Shown piece after piece: positions 35,901-47,158 of a stretch of DNA of 64,000 bases. A model generated the notes under the pieces. It made no database searches. It was not told the origin of the DNA and was given only the letters and a program-made list of their open reading frames with translations. Position numbers and translations under genes: made by a program. This stretch comes from Melastoma dodecandrum (Eukaryota > Streptophyta > Magnoliopsida > Myrtales > Melastomataceae), in assembly GCA_029817715.1 (NCBI GenBank), contig JARUPY010000005.1, forward strand, positions 62,001 to 126,000, in the 5' to 3' direction. The number at the start of each line of letters is the position of its first letter. Position 1 is the first letter of the stretch.

Positions 35901-37760
35901 AGAGGTGGCACTTCATACGGAGAAGAAGGTTTCATTCTCTTGATGAAGCTTTCAAGAAAGTATTTGATTCTTCGTTACCTGTCTGCGCCTCAATTTGAAT
36001 CTGGTGAGAAGGTATATAACGGAGGTATTTGGGGGAGAAATAGCTTTCCATTAGAGGTGCGCATGGTTATTCATTATTGAATACCGTCAGTAGAGTACTT
36101 ATCATGAAAGGATCTTGGGTGAGGGACTTGACGAGTAGTCACTCGAATGTTACCCCTATTTCCCCTTGTTGGGGCAATCAAGAGATGTATGATGTCATCG
36201 GATCATTAACCTGTTGTGTCTGAGGGTTAGGACTAGGACTGTGTCTCTCTGGACTGGGGCTGAGATTGTACGGGGTCTTTCTGTAGGTTCTTGGAGCTTT
36301 CTGCCTTTCTCCTTTCCTTCATTCTATTCTCATTTTCCTTTTTCTGGGATGACTGTTATAGGTGTTACTCTAATAACTTCTCTTGTTTTATGCAGGATTG
36401 CTTCTCTTCCAGCTCTTGTCCATACAAGAGGAGGAGCGTTAGTGGATATTTGCACATTTACGAAGAAGTCCTGTTTTCCAAATTCTCAGGAATATCAAAA
36501 GGCTTTGAGATGGGATTTTTTAAACTATAACCCATAGCTTTGTGGCGATGTAAGTTGGTGGGTCGGTCCCAAAAGCTTAATAGATCTGAAGCTGGGTCTG
36601 GTTGTTTGTTTAGATCCACCTGTTTGTCTTTTTTTCCTAGGATTTTTGATCTGCCTTTTGAGGTGTTGGCGATCTCATCATGATTCAGGGGTCACGAAGT
36701 CCTGGTGAAAATAAGAAGGGAGATTTTCCCTTTTCAAAGTTATCTTAACCTTTTTTGAAGGGAGTGTAACATCGCCTGATTTCTTATCTTGATGGGCGTC
36801 TATTTTTTGCGCAATGAGCCCCATGGCCTCTGTTCTGTCAAGATTTCTAGAACCGGTTTGTCTATTTTTATAACAGGAGATAGTATTGAGTCCTGCATTT
36901 TGGGCTAAGGCATTCTGGCTTTGCACCAATTTTAAGGGACATTTTTCAGCAATACTATTTCTCAGGGGGTTGCCCTGTGCATCAACACCGTGTGGGAATA
37001 GGGTAATCTTTAGAGCAATATTAAATACCGTCTATGGTTTGCTACATTTTTGAAGGTGGGAAGTAGGGAAGTTTAATTCTCCCAGGTGCTTCCCATCTCA
37101 TCATAATTTATGATGGTGATGCAGGTGGGTATTAGCTTTGACCAGCCTGTCATTGAGCACAAGACTGGTAGGTAGTATAAGACTCTGGTACTGGGATTAT
37201 CTGCGAAGACAGATTCTTCTGTTCTGCCACTTAACGAATATTTTTTGTCTAAGCAGGGTAATACCTTAGAGGGGCTTCTTTTGTAGGCCGCAAATCGGTG
37301 GGGCATTGGTCAATCAGGAACATGCCATTGCTACCATAAGTCTGGTCTGTTTTTGGGGAGCAGTAATCTTGCCTCATCATCTTTTAATGGGCTTTCTGAT
37401 CATGATCATTATCGTTCATCACTAGTCTAGAGTCTCGAAATCAAGAAAGACTTTCTTCTGTCCTGACATCCTTTTGTCTCTTGGCTATCCTCTTCATCGC
37501 TTGATAGATGCTCATTTTGGCAATCCACAAGTATATGAGGAACATTAGTCCCCGAATAGCACATGGTGGTCAGTTGCTGGGTTTCTGAAGTGAGTATGTT
37601 TCCTGTCCCTGTTCATCACAAAAAGGAATTGGATGAGACGGTTTAAGGGGAATCTAGGTTTCTTGTGCCGAGGAACAGAAGGTTTATGCCTCATGAAACA
37701 GAGCCTTTCCTTTCCTTTCTGTCTTCGAGGGGAGTGAGAACGGATCTAGACGAGGAAACC

Positions 37761-38849
37761 CATACCCTGGAGAATGCACCTTGCCTTTACACCACCATGG
37801 GATAACACTACTCACACTACTAGCTCTAACCGTGATGAATGCTGCCCATCACAATTAAGATTCAGGCCTCTTAGGATGAAGAACCTATATCTTCCGGACA
37901 AACCTTGGTGGGTTTGTATATGAGATAGGCCCTTAAGGAAGATTGGGAGGAAACATAAACTTCCTCTCCTCAACCCGTACAGCCGGACTTCACCAAGATC
38001 CTTCCATGGAGCCCCATATGGAGTTATCAGAAACACTTAATAAGACATCCCTTCTATCGCAAAGGGTTACCCGAGTATGTCCAGGCCAGTGAAGTTCAAA
38101 GCACCAAACAAACTATCGTGGGCAGACACACAAGGTAACAATTTGTGTCCCCTAATACAACTGCCTGCTGAATTTCCTAAACAATGGATATTGACATGAG
38201 GATATAACTCCTTCTCACTTCGGCACTATGGGTACGACTTGCCCCACTAAACACTATTACCATGGCAGGGAAAGGTTCTTTCCTGTTGTCATGAGAGTCA
38301 CTGGCAAGAATGGCCCTATCTGGACGTCAGATACAGAGAATCTCATAACATGCTTTGTTTCGGACACCGCGTAGAAAACAACACTAGAATGCTGGGAATC
38401 AGTATTTGTTACGACTTTATCCCAACTTCTGTGATTGTCTCTTACAGGATTCCAACATACTGGATGCCTTATCATGTACAAGGTCCAGATTGCAGGGACC
38501 AGAAACAAGTTGAGGAAAACCATTGTCGGCAATCCATGCATTTACCAGATGGCGCTTATTGAGTGCCAAAATCATGCCAATAGATCCTACAAACGTTGCT
38601 GATAATTAACGGTGGTGATGCTTTATTTATCCGAAGTGATATTTCCATAACTCTCACAAGCCCACTACATTGCCTATATGTACCCAGGCAGATAAGCAGG
38701 AACTTGATCCTCCTACATGCCTTTTTTTTGCCTGAAAGATGGAGCACCAAACTATGAAGATGAGCCAGCAGAAAGATCAATGCCCATCCAGTCATCTGAA
38801 ACAAAGTTCATCAGGGAAAAAGATGGCTCCTGGTTATCATCAAGTTTGA
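37761..38849. other. spacer between the two arms of the inverted dimer
   Basis: About 1.1 kb around the symmetry point (near 38.3 kb) where I could not match the two sides by eye. It contains a 94-residue minus-strand ORF (38541-38257) of unknown nature. It may be a strongly diverged or one-sided end of the element, or host DNA between two insertions. Confidence 0.5.
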
Positions 38850-41831
38850 CCTGTGTAACATGAGAAAAGGAAAAGATGCCCTCCAAATACATCCTTTCGA
38901 TTTTACCCAAACTATGTTCATGATTGCAACTCCTCTTCCTCGGCACTGAAAACACGGATCCCTTAAACCGTAATCATCCATTCTTTTTGATGAACAGGGG
39001 ACAGGAAACCTTACCACTTCAGAGGACCCAGCAACTGACCACTGCTATTGGGAAGTTTGTTCCTCAGATACCTTGTGCATGCAAAAAATGAGCATCTCTC
39101 AACGCAGATGAAGAGGATTCCAAGAGACAAAAGAGTGTCAGGACAAAGAAAGTCTTTTGACTTCTGACATTCTGATTAGGTGATGACGATATAGATCAGG
39201 ATCAGATAGCCCCTTGATAGATGAATGAGGCAGTTAATGGATCCCCATAATCAGAACAGATTATGGAGGCCATGGCGAGTTCCCTGATTGACCATGCCCC
39301 ACGATCTTTTGGCGTGCCTAAAAAGAATAGCCCTTCTATACGGTATTTTACCCTGCTACTAAAATATTTTCTTAAGTTGGCCAAAAGAAGAAATGCTGTC
39401 TTCGCAGTTTATTCCCGTAGTACCAAGAGGCTTTGTTACTATAGCCAACACCATTTTACCACAGTTGTGCTCAAGCAGGCTGCAAAGCTAATACCCACCT
39501 GCATAACATCAGAAATTATGATGCTTGGGATGACCTGGAGTATTAAACTTCCGCCAACTTCCAAATGAGCGCAAACCATAGTAACGGTTGTAAATATTGC
39601 TCGCTAAGATTCATAATTACCACAGGTGTTGATGTCACATGGGGCAACGCCCCTGTGTGAATTAGTATTGCCTGGAACAATGTCCTTAATTGGCAAAGCC
39701 AGGAATTGCCTTAGCCCAAAATGGACGAGGATCATACTTACTTTCTGTAGTGAATAAATTGACTTCCTGATCACATGAATAATCTTTGACAGGTAACAGA
39801 GTGGCTGGATAACAGTGCAAATATATAGGAAGAACCTCTCAAGATAAGAATAGGGCGATGTTAACACTCCCATTCAAAAAGGTTAGATAACTTCTGAAAA
39901 AGGGATAATTCCTCTTCTTATTATTTCAGGGTAGACCCCAGGTTGATGAGTTAGGCCCTAACTCGCAAAGGCAGATCAAAATCCTAGAAGAACAATCAGG
40001 TGGATCTAAACAAAACAACCAGAGCCCAGCCAGTCTATTATGCTCTGGACGACCACAAATTATCCCACAAAAGCTATGGGTTAATGTTTATAATTCCATC
40101 TCCAAAGCCTTTTGAATATTCTGGATTTCTCTGGTAACTGGACTTCTTCGTATATGCAAATATCCTCTAACGCTCATTTCCTCTGTATTGGACAAGCTGG
40201 AATAGAAAGATCTGCAGAAGAAATAAGTGAAGATATTAGAGAACAACAGAGTTCATACAGAAAAAGATATGTGATTAGAGAAGGATAAGAGAAGAAGCAG
40301 GAATAGCTCCAAAACCTACTGAAAGACACCGGACACCCAGTCTCCAGAGAACCAATAGTCTTAAGTCCTTAACACTCAGACACAACCAGTTAATGATCGG
40401 GAGGGACATCAGGACTCTCTTGTATTTTCAGCCCGAACAAGGGGAAATATGTGGGTTAACATCGAATACTCTTCAGTTCCTCACCCAGTCTTTACTGATG
40501 ATTAATTACTTTCGGACCGTTTATTATGATAACCATGACCCTATTGGAAAAGCTATTTCTCCCAAGGTCCCGCCGTTTTATACCTTCTCAGATTCAGAAA
40601 TCGGCAGAAATAGGGTACGAAAGAATCTAATATTTCTGAAAGCTCATCAGAAGAAAACCTCTTCTTCCGAGGATGGCACCTCTACAGATGTGGAATACAG
40701 ATCAGGTATCTGATGTTACCTTCAGTAAACACTCATCATTGGTTTTACCTCACCTATTCATGGCGGAACAGGGACGACGACAGAAAACACAAGTATACCA
40801 TTTAGAACAGGATAGACAGTTCAGTCAGGATATGGGGGGGAAAGGTTGGTCAATGGGAGAAAGAAAACTCCTCCTAGGAGATACAGAGGGAAATACTAAG
40901 TTCACACTTTGACTGAAATTACCACGGAGCCATTGGCACTCAGCGCCTTTACAAAAAAAAATGATTTTCTTGCCGTGGTGCATTTCACATGAGGGTAAAT
41001 TTATTTAACACACTCTTGAAATCACTTACAGGACTTAACCTCCAATTTTCATGGCCACCTTGGCAAGACATGGTGGAATTTGTTCTCAGAACAAGAATAA
41101 AATACCAGGATGGTATAACATGACTTTACCAGGACTTTCATGAAACAACCTACACCTTTAATCTATTTGGACAACCCGAATTACCTCTTGGAAGAAAAAA
41201 GGGACAGTAATTCTTCCATGCGATAGTTGCATGTGCATCTTACTAGGTACAAGATCTGGAATAAAACAATTTTCTCCAAAGGAACTGCTGCTGCTATTCT
41301 TGTCTTTTAGTGTTGGGAGACAATCACATACAAACACGTATTTCTAATTCTTCGATTAAGGAATACCACCTTATTATCTTGCTATGAGTTGTGGATAAGC
41401 CTTATATCAGTAAGAATGTTAGGATTGCTCAGCTAACGGATCCGGTCAGAATTATTTTTTTTTTTTATATTTTTATTTAGCAAGAAATTATTTCTCTGGG
41501 TGGTCAATGAACTATGCCAGAAGGAAGAAAAGTAATTCATCCAAGGATTTCTGAATCAAGACAATACGTCTAGACCAAGTCTGCCGTCAGCCAGAAAAAA
41601 CAGGTACAAAGAAGTGTACCGCCAAAGAGACTTGTTCTCTTGTGCTCCTAGGGATTATTTAGGCCCCACCAAGACAAATAATAGCCACTGGGATCAGTAA
41701 GGAGTTCCGTCAAGGGAAATAAGTTCCCTAATGAAAACACGCAGAGGTTCCAAAGAAGTGGATAGTGATTTCCTCTGGAATTCCAAAGAAGAAGGTTTGG
41801 GACCACCACATCAATGAAACGTCCACCTTGA
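38850..41831 (+). pseudogene. upstream part of the right-arm element, function not recognised
   Basis: In a caulimovirid this section would encode movement and coat proteins. I can see frames such as 40393-40713 (106 residues) and 39263-39568 (101 residues) but no diagnostic motif. Corresponding sequence exists in the left arm, so it belongs to the element. Confidence 0.4.
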
Positions 41832-44600
41832 TGCTTCATCTGTAACAAACCTGTACACTTTTGCAAAAGGAATCTGCCCAAGAAGGGGTACAATGTTTTA
41901 AGTGGCCATCATTGAAGAGTGCACCCATGGACATCCCTGAGGGATGAATTGATCTTGAATCTCTTTTCTCCTTAGAATGAATTCCAAACTAAAAAAGACA
42001 GTTTTTTGTCTTGAAGTGAGAAATTTTCAGAAACCGTTACTGAAGAGGGAGAATATTACAACCATCCGAGTTTCATCTCAGGAAGGACAGACATTTACCA
42101 TCATTCCTAATAAGTGTAAGTACCTTCTGAAGGGAATCCAATAATCGGTACCCATCATTGTTTACAGGAGACTCTAGATGTAGGAAGAAACATTCACGAA
42201 GGAGATTCATGCCAACAGCCCACCACTCATTGGCTTGGCTTCTCAGATGGCTCCAAACATATAAAGGCTACAGGTATATTTTTTCCATAGTTTACCATAG
42301 ACCAGTTTACATGGTGCCATTTGCTTTCATAGACACTGGACAGCAGCCAGAAATGAATGATTAACCCGGTTCTCGTGCTCCCAACAATTCCAATGGTACC
42401 ACACTTCATGAAGAAAATTATGTGAGCTTGTCATCAAGAATGACTGTGGTTTTCCATACCACTCATAAGGACTAAGGATTTAATGATTTAAAGCTTTTTC
42501 CACAACTGCATTATCAAGTCCATCCTTAATATGTTCACAGCATCTTCCCATGGCATGGAGATTATAGTACTTGGATGGAACATCATGCAGACAAAAAAAT
42601 ACCTGAGTTGTTGGATCTTGTCTTAAAGGTCTCAAATACCGATGGATATTTCAAGCCTGTACACATTCACTATCCTCGAATGTTTCTCTATTGAGCCTGC
42701 AGAAAGAATTGACAACAATTTGTTAAGTTCATCCTTTGCAGGAAAGTCTTGTCGGAGTTTCTACAAGAAATGCCCTCATCCATTTTGGAAGAATGTTCCA
42801 AGTTCTTTGTTTCGGCTGCCAATTTTTCAAGCAGATATGAAGACAATAATTTTTTCCTACAAAGGGCTAGTCATTCAGGTATGAATCATGATGAATAACT
42901 AAAAGCCTGCTAAGATAAAAGTATGATGCTTTCTCTATTGCGAGCCAGGGGGGTTAAATTGAGCCAAACAGACTCACAGTGGGCGATGCGAAGCCTTTTA
43001 CAGTAAACAAACGTTTACGAAACAACATCAAGGGAGGTAAAACGCGAGGTATAGTTCATAAATTATCAATCTATAAACCCAGTTTCTACTCAGGGAGTTG
43101 ACAAATATATTTCCTGTGCCACAAGTGTGCGAACAGTAATGGTTACTATTCACTTGCCATAAGACAAAAATATTTTCAAATGTTTTGACCTTAAAAGTGG
43201 GCTTCTGGACAAAATTGGCCATACCACCCCTGATGACAAATGGAAAAACGGGATTCATGGCATCCCAGACGGACATTACCACAATGGTCGGTTATTTCCA
43301 TTTGGTCTAAAAGACTGCCCCGTCTCCTTTTCCAGAAAGTTATTGATAATGATCTTTGAAAACCAATCTTGGACTCTTGCACTTTGTTTTACATTGATGA
43401 CATCCTGCTATTAAGACCACTGAACAAGGGGAACCTTCGAATGAAAAAATACTAAAACATTTTGGCAGACCTTGTACAAGGAAAAAACTTGCATAATGCT
43501 CTCAGAGGAAAAAGATGAGACTCATTTGGGAATACATTCAGTGGAATTTCTTGCGGAAATGGAGGGGAGCTAAACAAATGGACAGATATCACCCTGGAAC
43601 CTCTTATAGACCCAAAGAATCTATTAATAATTCCCCAGGAACCTTAAATCCTAGACAAAAGAAAAAAGTATCCCAAGCTAGTTTCCTAGGAATTGTTAAT
43701 TTCTTGAGAGATTTTGTTCCTAACATTCGAGCAAGTACACCAGGTAATTAGAGGCGCAAATCTCATAGAAAGATTCATCACCCTGGGGGACCAGCCCAAA
43801 CAGAAGCAAGAGTCAAAGGTATCGTAAAAGACCCAATTACAGATGGCTTTCCTCCCTTTGCAGATCCCTTCAACGATGGATAGGTTCGCATCCTCCAAAA
43901 AGATTGCAAGGTGACACAATTTGGGTCCGCCATTCTACTTAGAAGATAAAGGGATGGTAAAGACTGACAGGTATGTGCCTATAAATCTGGGGGATCTGTT
44001 TAATTACAGCTGAAGCAGCACTTTATCACTCAACGATGAAGGAAGTGTCTGGGCGAGTCAAAGTTATGGCATTAAAAAAGTTTGAGTTGCCATCTCATTG
44101 GCCATCTTTTTTATTGTTTGAAAAGTGTAAGGTCTTCTTTTCCCATCAATGATTAAGTTCACACAGAAGAATGATACCAAATGAACAAGCTACTCAGGAC
44201 TCTAAGAATGGTTCTCGCAATACACACTTCAATGCCAAAAGCATATCAAGGGCTAGGAAACCAATGCTGTGGTTGTCTGATTTCCTTTACTCGGACCTTT
44301 GATAATATCTAATCCTTCACTTTCAGGAAGTTCCAAGGCTTGCCAAGCCATGATACGGTCATACTGTACCCAAACCATTGGATATGAGGAGGATTCTTAC
44401 CCCAGGAAGATTATCCACTTTTTATGACATACAAGTGAAATCACCGTGGAAGAAGTCCTTGCCATTGCTGGGCCTCATGGTTTAAAACGATTATCTGGAA
44501 AGGATTTTTAGCAAAATATGGACAAAATGATGTTCCAAGAAACAAGGACTACATCCCTGCTTACCCTGTTCCTCAGCAGCTTATACCTTATTGAACCAAA
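41832..44600 (+). pseudogene. right-arm polyprotein remnant: zinc knuckle, protease, RT, RNase H
   Basis: The zinc knuckle CFICNKPVHFCK at 41832-41867 is slightly shortened against the usual CX2CX4HX4C. The aspartic protease AFIDTG has its DTG at 42332-42340. The RT shows FPFGLK at 43295-43312 and the catalytic YIDDILL at 43390-43410. At the RT/RNase H junction the sequence SFLGIVNFLRDFVPN (43680-43724) resembles caulimovirids and some Ty3/gypsy elements. Frames are broken between these blocks. This order is shared by Caulimoviridae and Ty3/gypsy elements; the lack of an integrase after RNase H favours the first. Confidence 0.8.
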
Positions 44601-44839
44601 TGAGTATCTTTCTCATGAAGGATCTATAAAGGTGGCTCTTATGGTATCTCCTGCAACATGTAATAAATCGCATCTTGAATTCCCACTGAAGGAAACTTCT
44701 CACTTATCTGGGGGACAATTAGGGAGACCTCTAGACTTTTTTTCACAACCACAACATGAAGGACTACACATTCATCTTTAGACTATGAAAGTTATATTTT
44801 TTAGCGTGCGTTATGCACCTCAACATAACCCAACCACCA

Positions 44840-44900
44840 TTCCCCCCCCCCCCCCCCACCCCCTCAACCCCCCCCCCCCCCCCCAATAACCCCCCCTCCC
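44840..44900. repeat. poly-C tract in the right arm
   Basis: C runs with a few A/T lie between segments that align with about 31.6 kb of the left arm, which has no such tract. Confidence 0.85.
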
Positions 44901-45024
44901 AACTTCCCCACCAATTCCTGAAGAATTGGATTGAAGCTCACCAATGGACAAATACTTCAGTTTCGGCCGATATAAACCCCATATTCAGTTCTATCTTTAT
45001 CGCTAGGGTACTGGTTATTTCGGG

Positions 45025-45044
45025 GTGGGGGGGGGGGGGGGGGA
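45025..45044. repeat. poly-G tract in the right arm
   Basis: GGGG-T then about 15 G lie where the left arm has ordinary sequence (near 31.45 kb). The flanks (ATCGC and ACGCA--AGACTA) align in both arms. Confidence 0.85.
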
Positions 45045-45099
45045 CGCAAGACTAACTATAGCGATGGCATCCAATCAAGACACAGCAGTCGAAGATTCG

Positions 45100-47158
45100 C
45101 ACTGTCTCCCCTTGCTCTCTAGTTCATGTATTGCTCTCCACCTTTATTCAGGATAGAAGAAATGGCCCATCACTGACAACGAATTTTTGAAAGATCAGGC
45201 TCTGTAAAGAGATCGGAGTTTCCACTGACTTAGATCCAGAAGTAGTAACTCCAACAATTCAGAATCCTTGTTTTCAACAGACACGAACCATTGTCCACAC
45301 TGCTCCAATGTCGCACTCCACCAGCACGAAACATCTTAGATGAAGGGAAGGAGTATATTCGGAAGATATTGCCACAAGACTTTCCTAGACAAGGTTAGAC
45401 CTTGGCCCAAGCTCATCAGGCCCGCATCCGGCCCAAAATCTCCAGAATCTTCAGCTGAGGTCCATCATCAACTCAAAAGAAGAAGTTCAGCGCAAACTTA
45501 CCTCGACCAATCGAGGGGAGAAAGCGGACCGCGAGAGTAAGCCTGCTACCATGAGGGGAACAAGAAATATGCCTTAAACGTAAGGCCGGGCACGACTTAG
45601 CTGACCAATCAACTTTTCCACATACGCTTTGCAAAGATTCCTCCGCAAAATTGCGCTCCTCACTACTTTAGCTTTACTGACTTTGCTTTCAATCAGCAAT
45701 AATGTGTTTTTTGTAATATAAATTGACACTACCACCAGAGGAGCAAGCAGAGGCAAATTATACCATTCAGAGCTAATACCACATGTAGGTTTTCCCATAT
45801 CCGATGGCCGGCTAAGTTTCTCCCAAAGGGTGTTATCACATGTAGGGGTGTTTCCCTTTAGATCGGGGGGTTTGATCTCTCAATGAAAACCTCCTCATAC
45901 CTGTCGAATAAAACCCAAAAATAACAATCTGCAAAAAACCCAGAAGAAAACCCCCAAAAAACATTCAACAAACCAGAAAAACCCAAAATTCATGACTCTC
46001 TTGTCCAGCATCCATTCGTGGTATGACTTTTATCTTGCATCCATTTTGATCCACTATTGTTTCCAGGAGTTTTCCAGGTTCTGTCTTTGTTATTAAATCT
46101 ATTTACTCCTTTATCACCTTTTGTTGATATTTGTATTTGGTTTATTAAAGTTGGCAAATTTCTTGCTTGTTTTTTCCGTATATATGTTACATAATTTCCA
46201 GTGATGGATGGTATGACCATGTTTAAGGGAAATGGACTCTTCCCCAGGACCAAAAACTCGATAATCTTGTAATGATAAGTTGTGATTTTGACTTAAATTA
46301 CCTATATAAACTCTAATTGTTGGAACATGGATGTTTGCTGTACACTGCTTATACTCGGTTGTAGGGTTCTCTAAAAAACCCCAGAACCGTTTAAAGCTAT
46401 CGACTGCACCACAAGGACCACTTGCCCGTTTATAGCCAGGAGGGCCTGCCAAAGGCGCAGGTCGCAGGCCACTGATAGTAGGTGTGATGAGTCACTCTCA
46501 CTAAGATATGACAGCAAGAGAAGTCTGCCGCAAACCTCACCTTTCCCAATAGTAATGTCTTACGTAGTCACTTTCCACAGCATTCTTAGACAGTATGTCG
46601 AAGCCACTATGGAAGAAGAAGAAAATCTCTTAAAACATTCTTACCCGTACTCATCACTGTTTAACATTTAAATGAGTACTATTTAAACTATAAGGCCCGA
46701 AAACTGTGTTGTTTCACACAATTGAGGCCCAGCATTTCTTACTTTCTAATGCATGAAAACACCATGGTTGAGGATGGGATCTTCACACATCCCCTGGGAT
46801 TTATTGTGGCCGATTGGGTACTTGCCTCCGCAAACCATGTCCGTGTATCGGCCAGTATCTTGCTTGGTCATATTCAAAGCAACATCTGTATGTATCTACT
46901 GCCTTAGTATAATATTCCACTTTCTACGTATCTATAAGGACTCGGATATCCTTTTTAGAAAAAATTTTTTATTCTTTTCCGCAACTTTTATTTCCGACAC
47001 TTGAGCAAAACTTTAGCGTTTGTTCTGTTCTGTTGTGGTCGAAGCTTCTGTCTTTTTTGTACAAACTCCATTCTTCTTTTATCTGATATTTAAATGTCAG
47101 CTTTCAGCTTTTTTGTGATTTCTTTATCCTTCTTGAATTGTTTCGTGGACAGTCGTAT
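45100..47158 (+). other. non-coding end of the right-arm element
   Basis: About 2 kb after the polyprotein remnant contains no long frame and is among the best conserved parts between the arms, for example 46528-46564. This suggests a regulatory or leader region like the large intergenic region of pararetroviruses. It holds a TATA-like site and ends at the outer edge of the dimer. Confidence 0.45.
46303..46310 (+). promoter_or_regulatory. candidate TATA box of the pararetrovirus-like element
   Basis: TATATAAA lies in the non-coding end, downstream of the polyprotein and about 850 bases before the outer edge. The matching site in the left arm (about 30210-30225) has lost part of this sequence. 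The location suits a pregenomic promoter but is unproven. Confidence 0.3.

Larger units (their letters stand above)
29418..37760 (-). mobile_element. left arm of inverted dimer: decayed pararetrovirus-like element
   Basis: This arm aligns along its length, in inverted orientation, with 38850-47158. Anchors are 29422-29450 with 47128-47154; 29979-30020 with 46528-46564; 35068-35112 with 41544-41587; 37441-37500 with 39105-39165; and 37620-37720 with 38880-38990. Coding runs leftward: zinc knuckle (34830-34784), aspartic protease (34504-34313), reverse transcriptase (about 33420-33150), RNase H region (about 32735-32000). No LTR or integrase was found. Indels and stops are frequent, so it is not functional. 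Caulimoviridae-like is my preferred class, with a Ty3/gypsy relative as the alternative. Confidence 0.8.
38850..47158 (+). mobile_element. right arm of inverted dimer: decayed pararetrovirus-like element
   Basis: This arm is a mirror copy of 29418-37760 and nearly the same length (about 8.3 kb). It reads rightward: an unrecognised upstream part (38850-41830), zinc knuckle (41832-41864), aspartic protease (42158-42364), reverse transcriptase (about 43190-43430), RNase H side (43680-about 44600), then a long non-coding end. The order and unit size fit a caulimovirid genome. I see no integrase, no LTRs and no primer-binding site that I would defend. Confidence 0.8.

Noticed and set aside
29418..47158. 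The inverted dimer as one very large foldback transposon
   Set aside because: Both arms contain the same retroviral-type pol domains reading outward, and no flanking duplication could be seen. Two copies of a reverse-transcribing element explain it better.
38850..47158. Right arm as a classical Ty3/gypsy LTR retrotransposon
   Set aside because: I could see neither direct LTRs nor an integrase after RNase H. Not fully excluded because of the decay.
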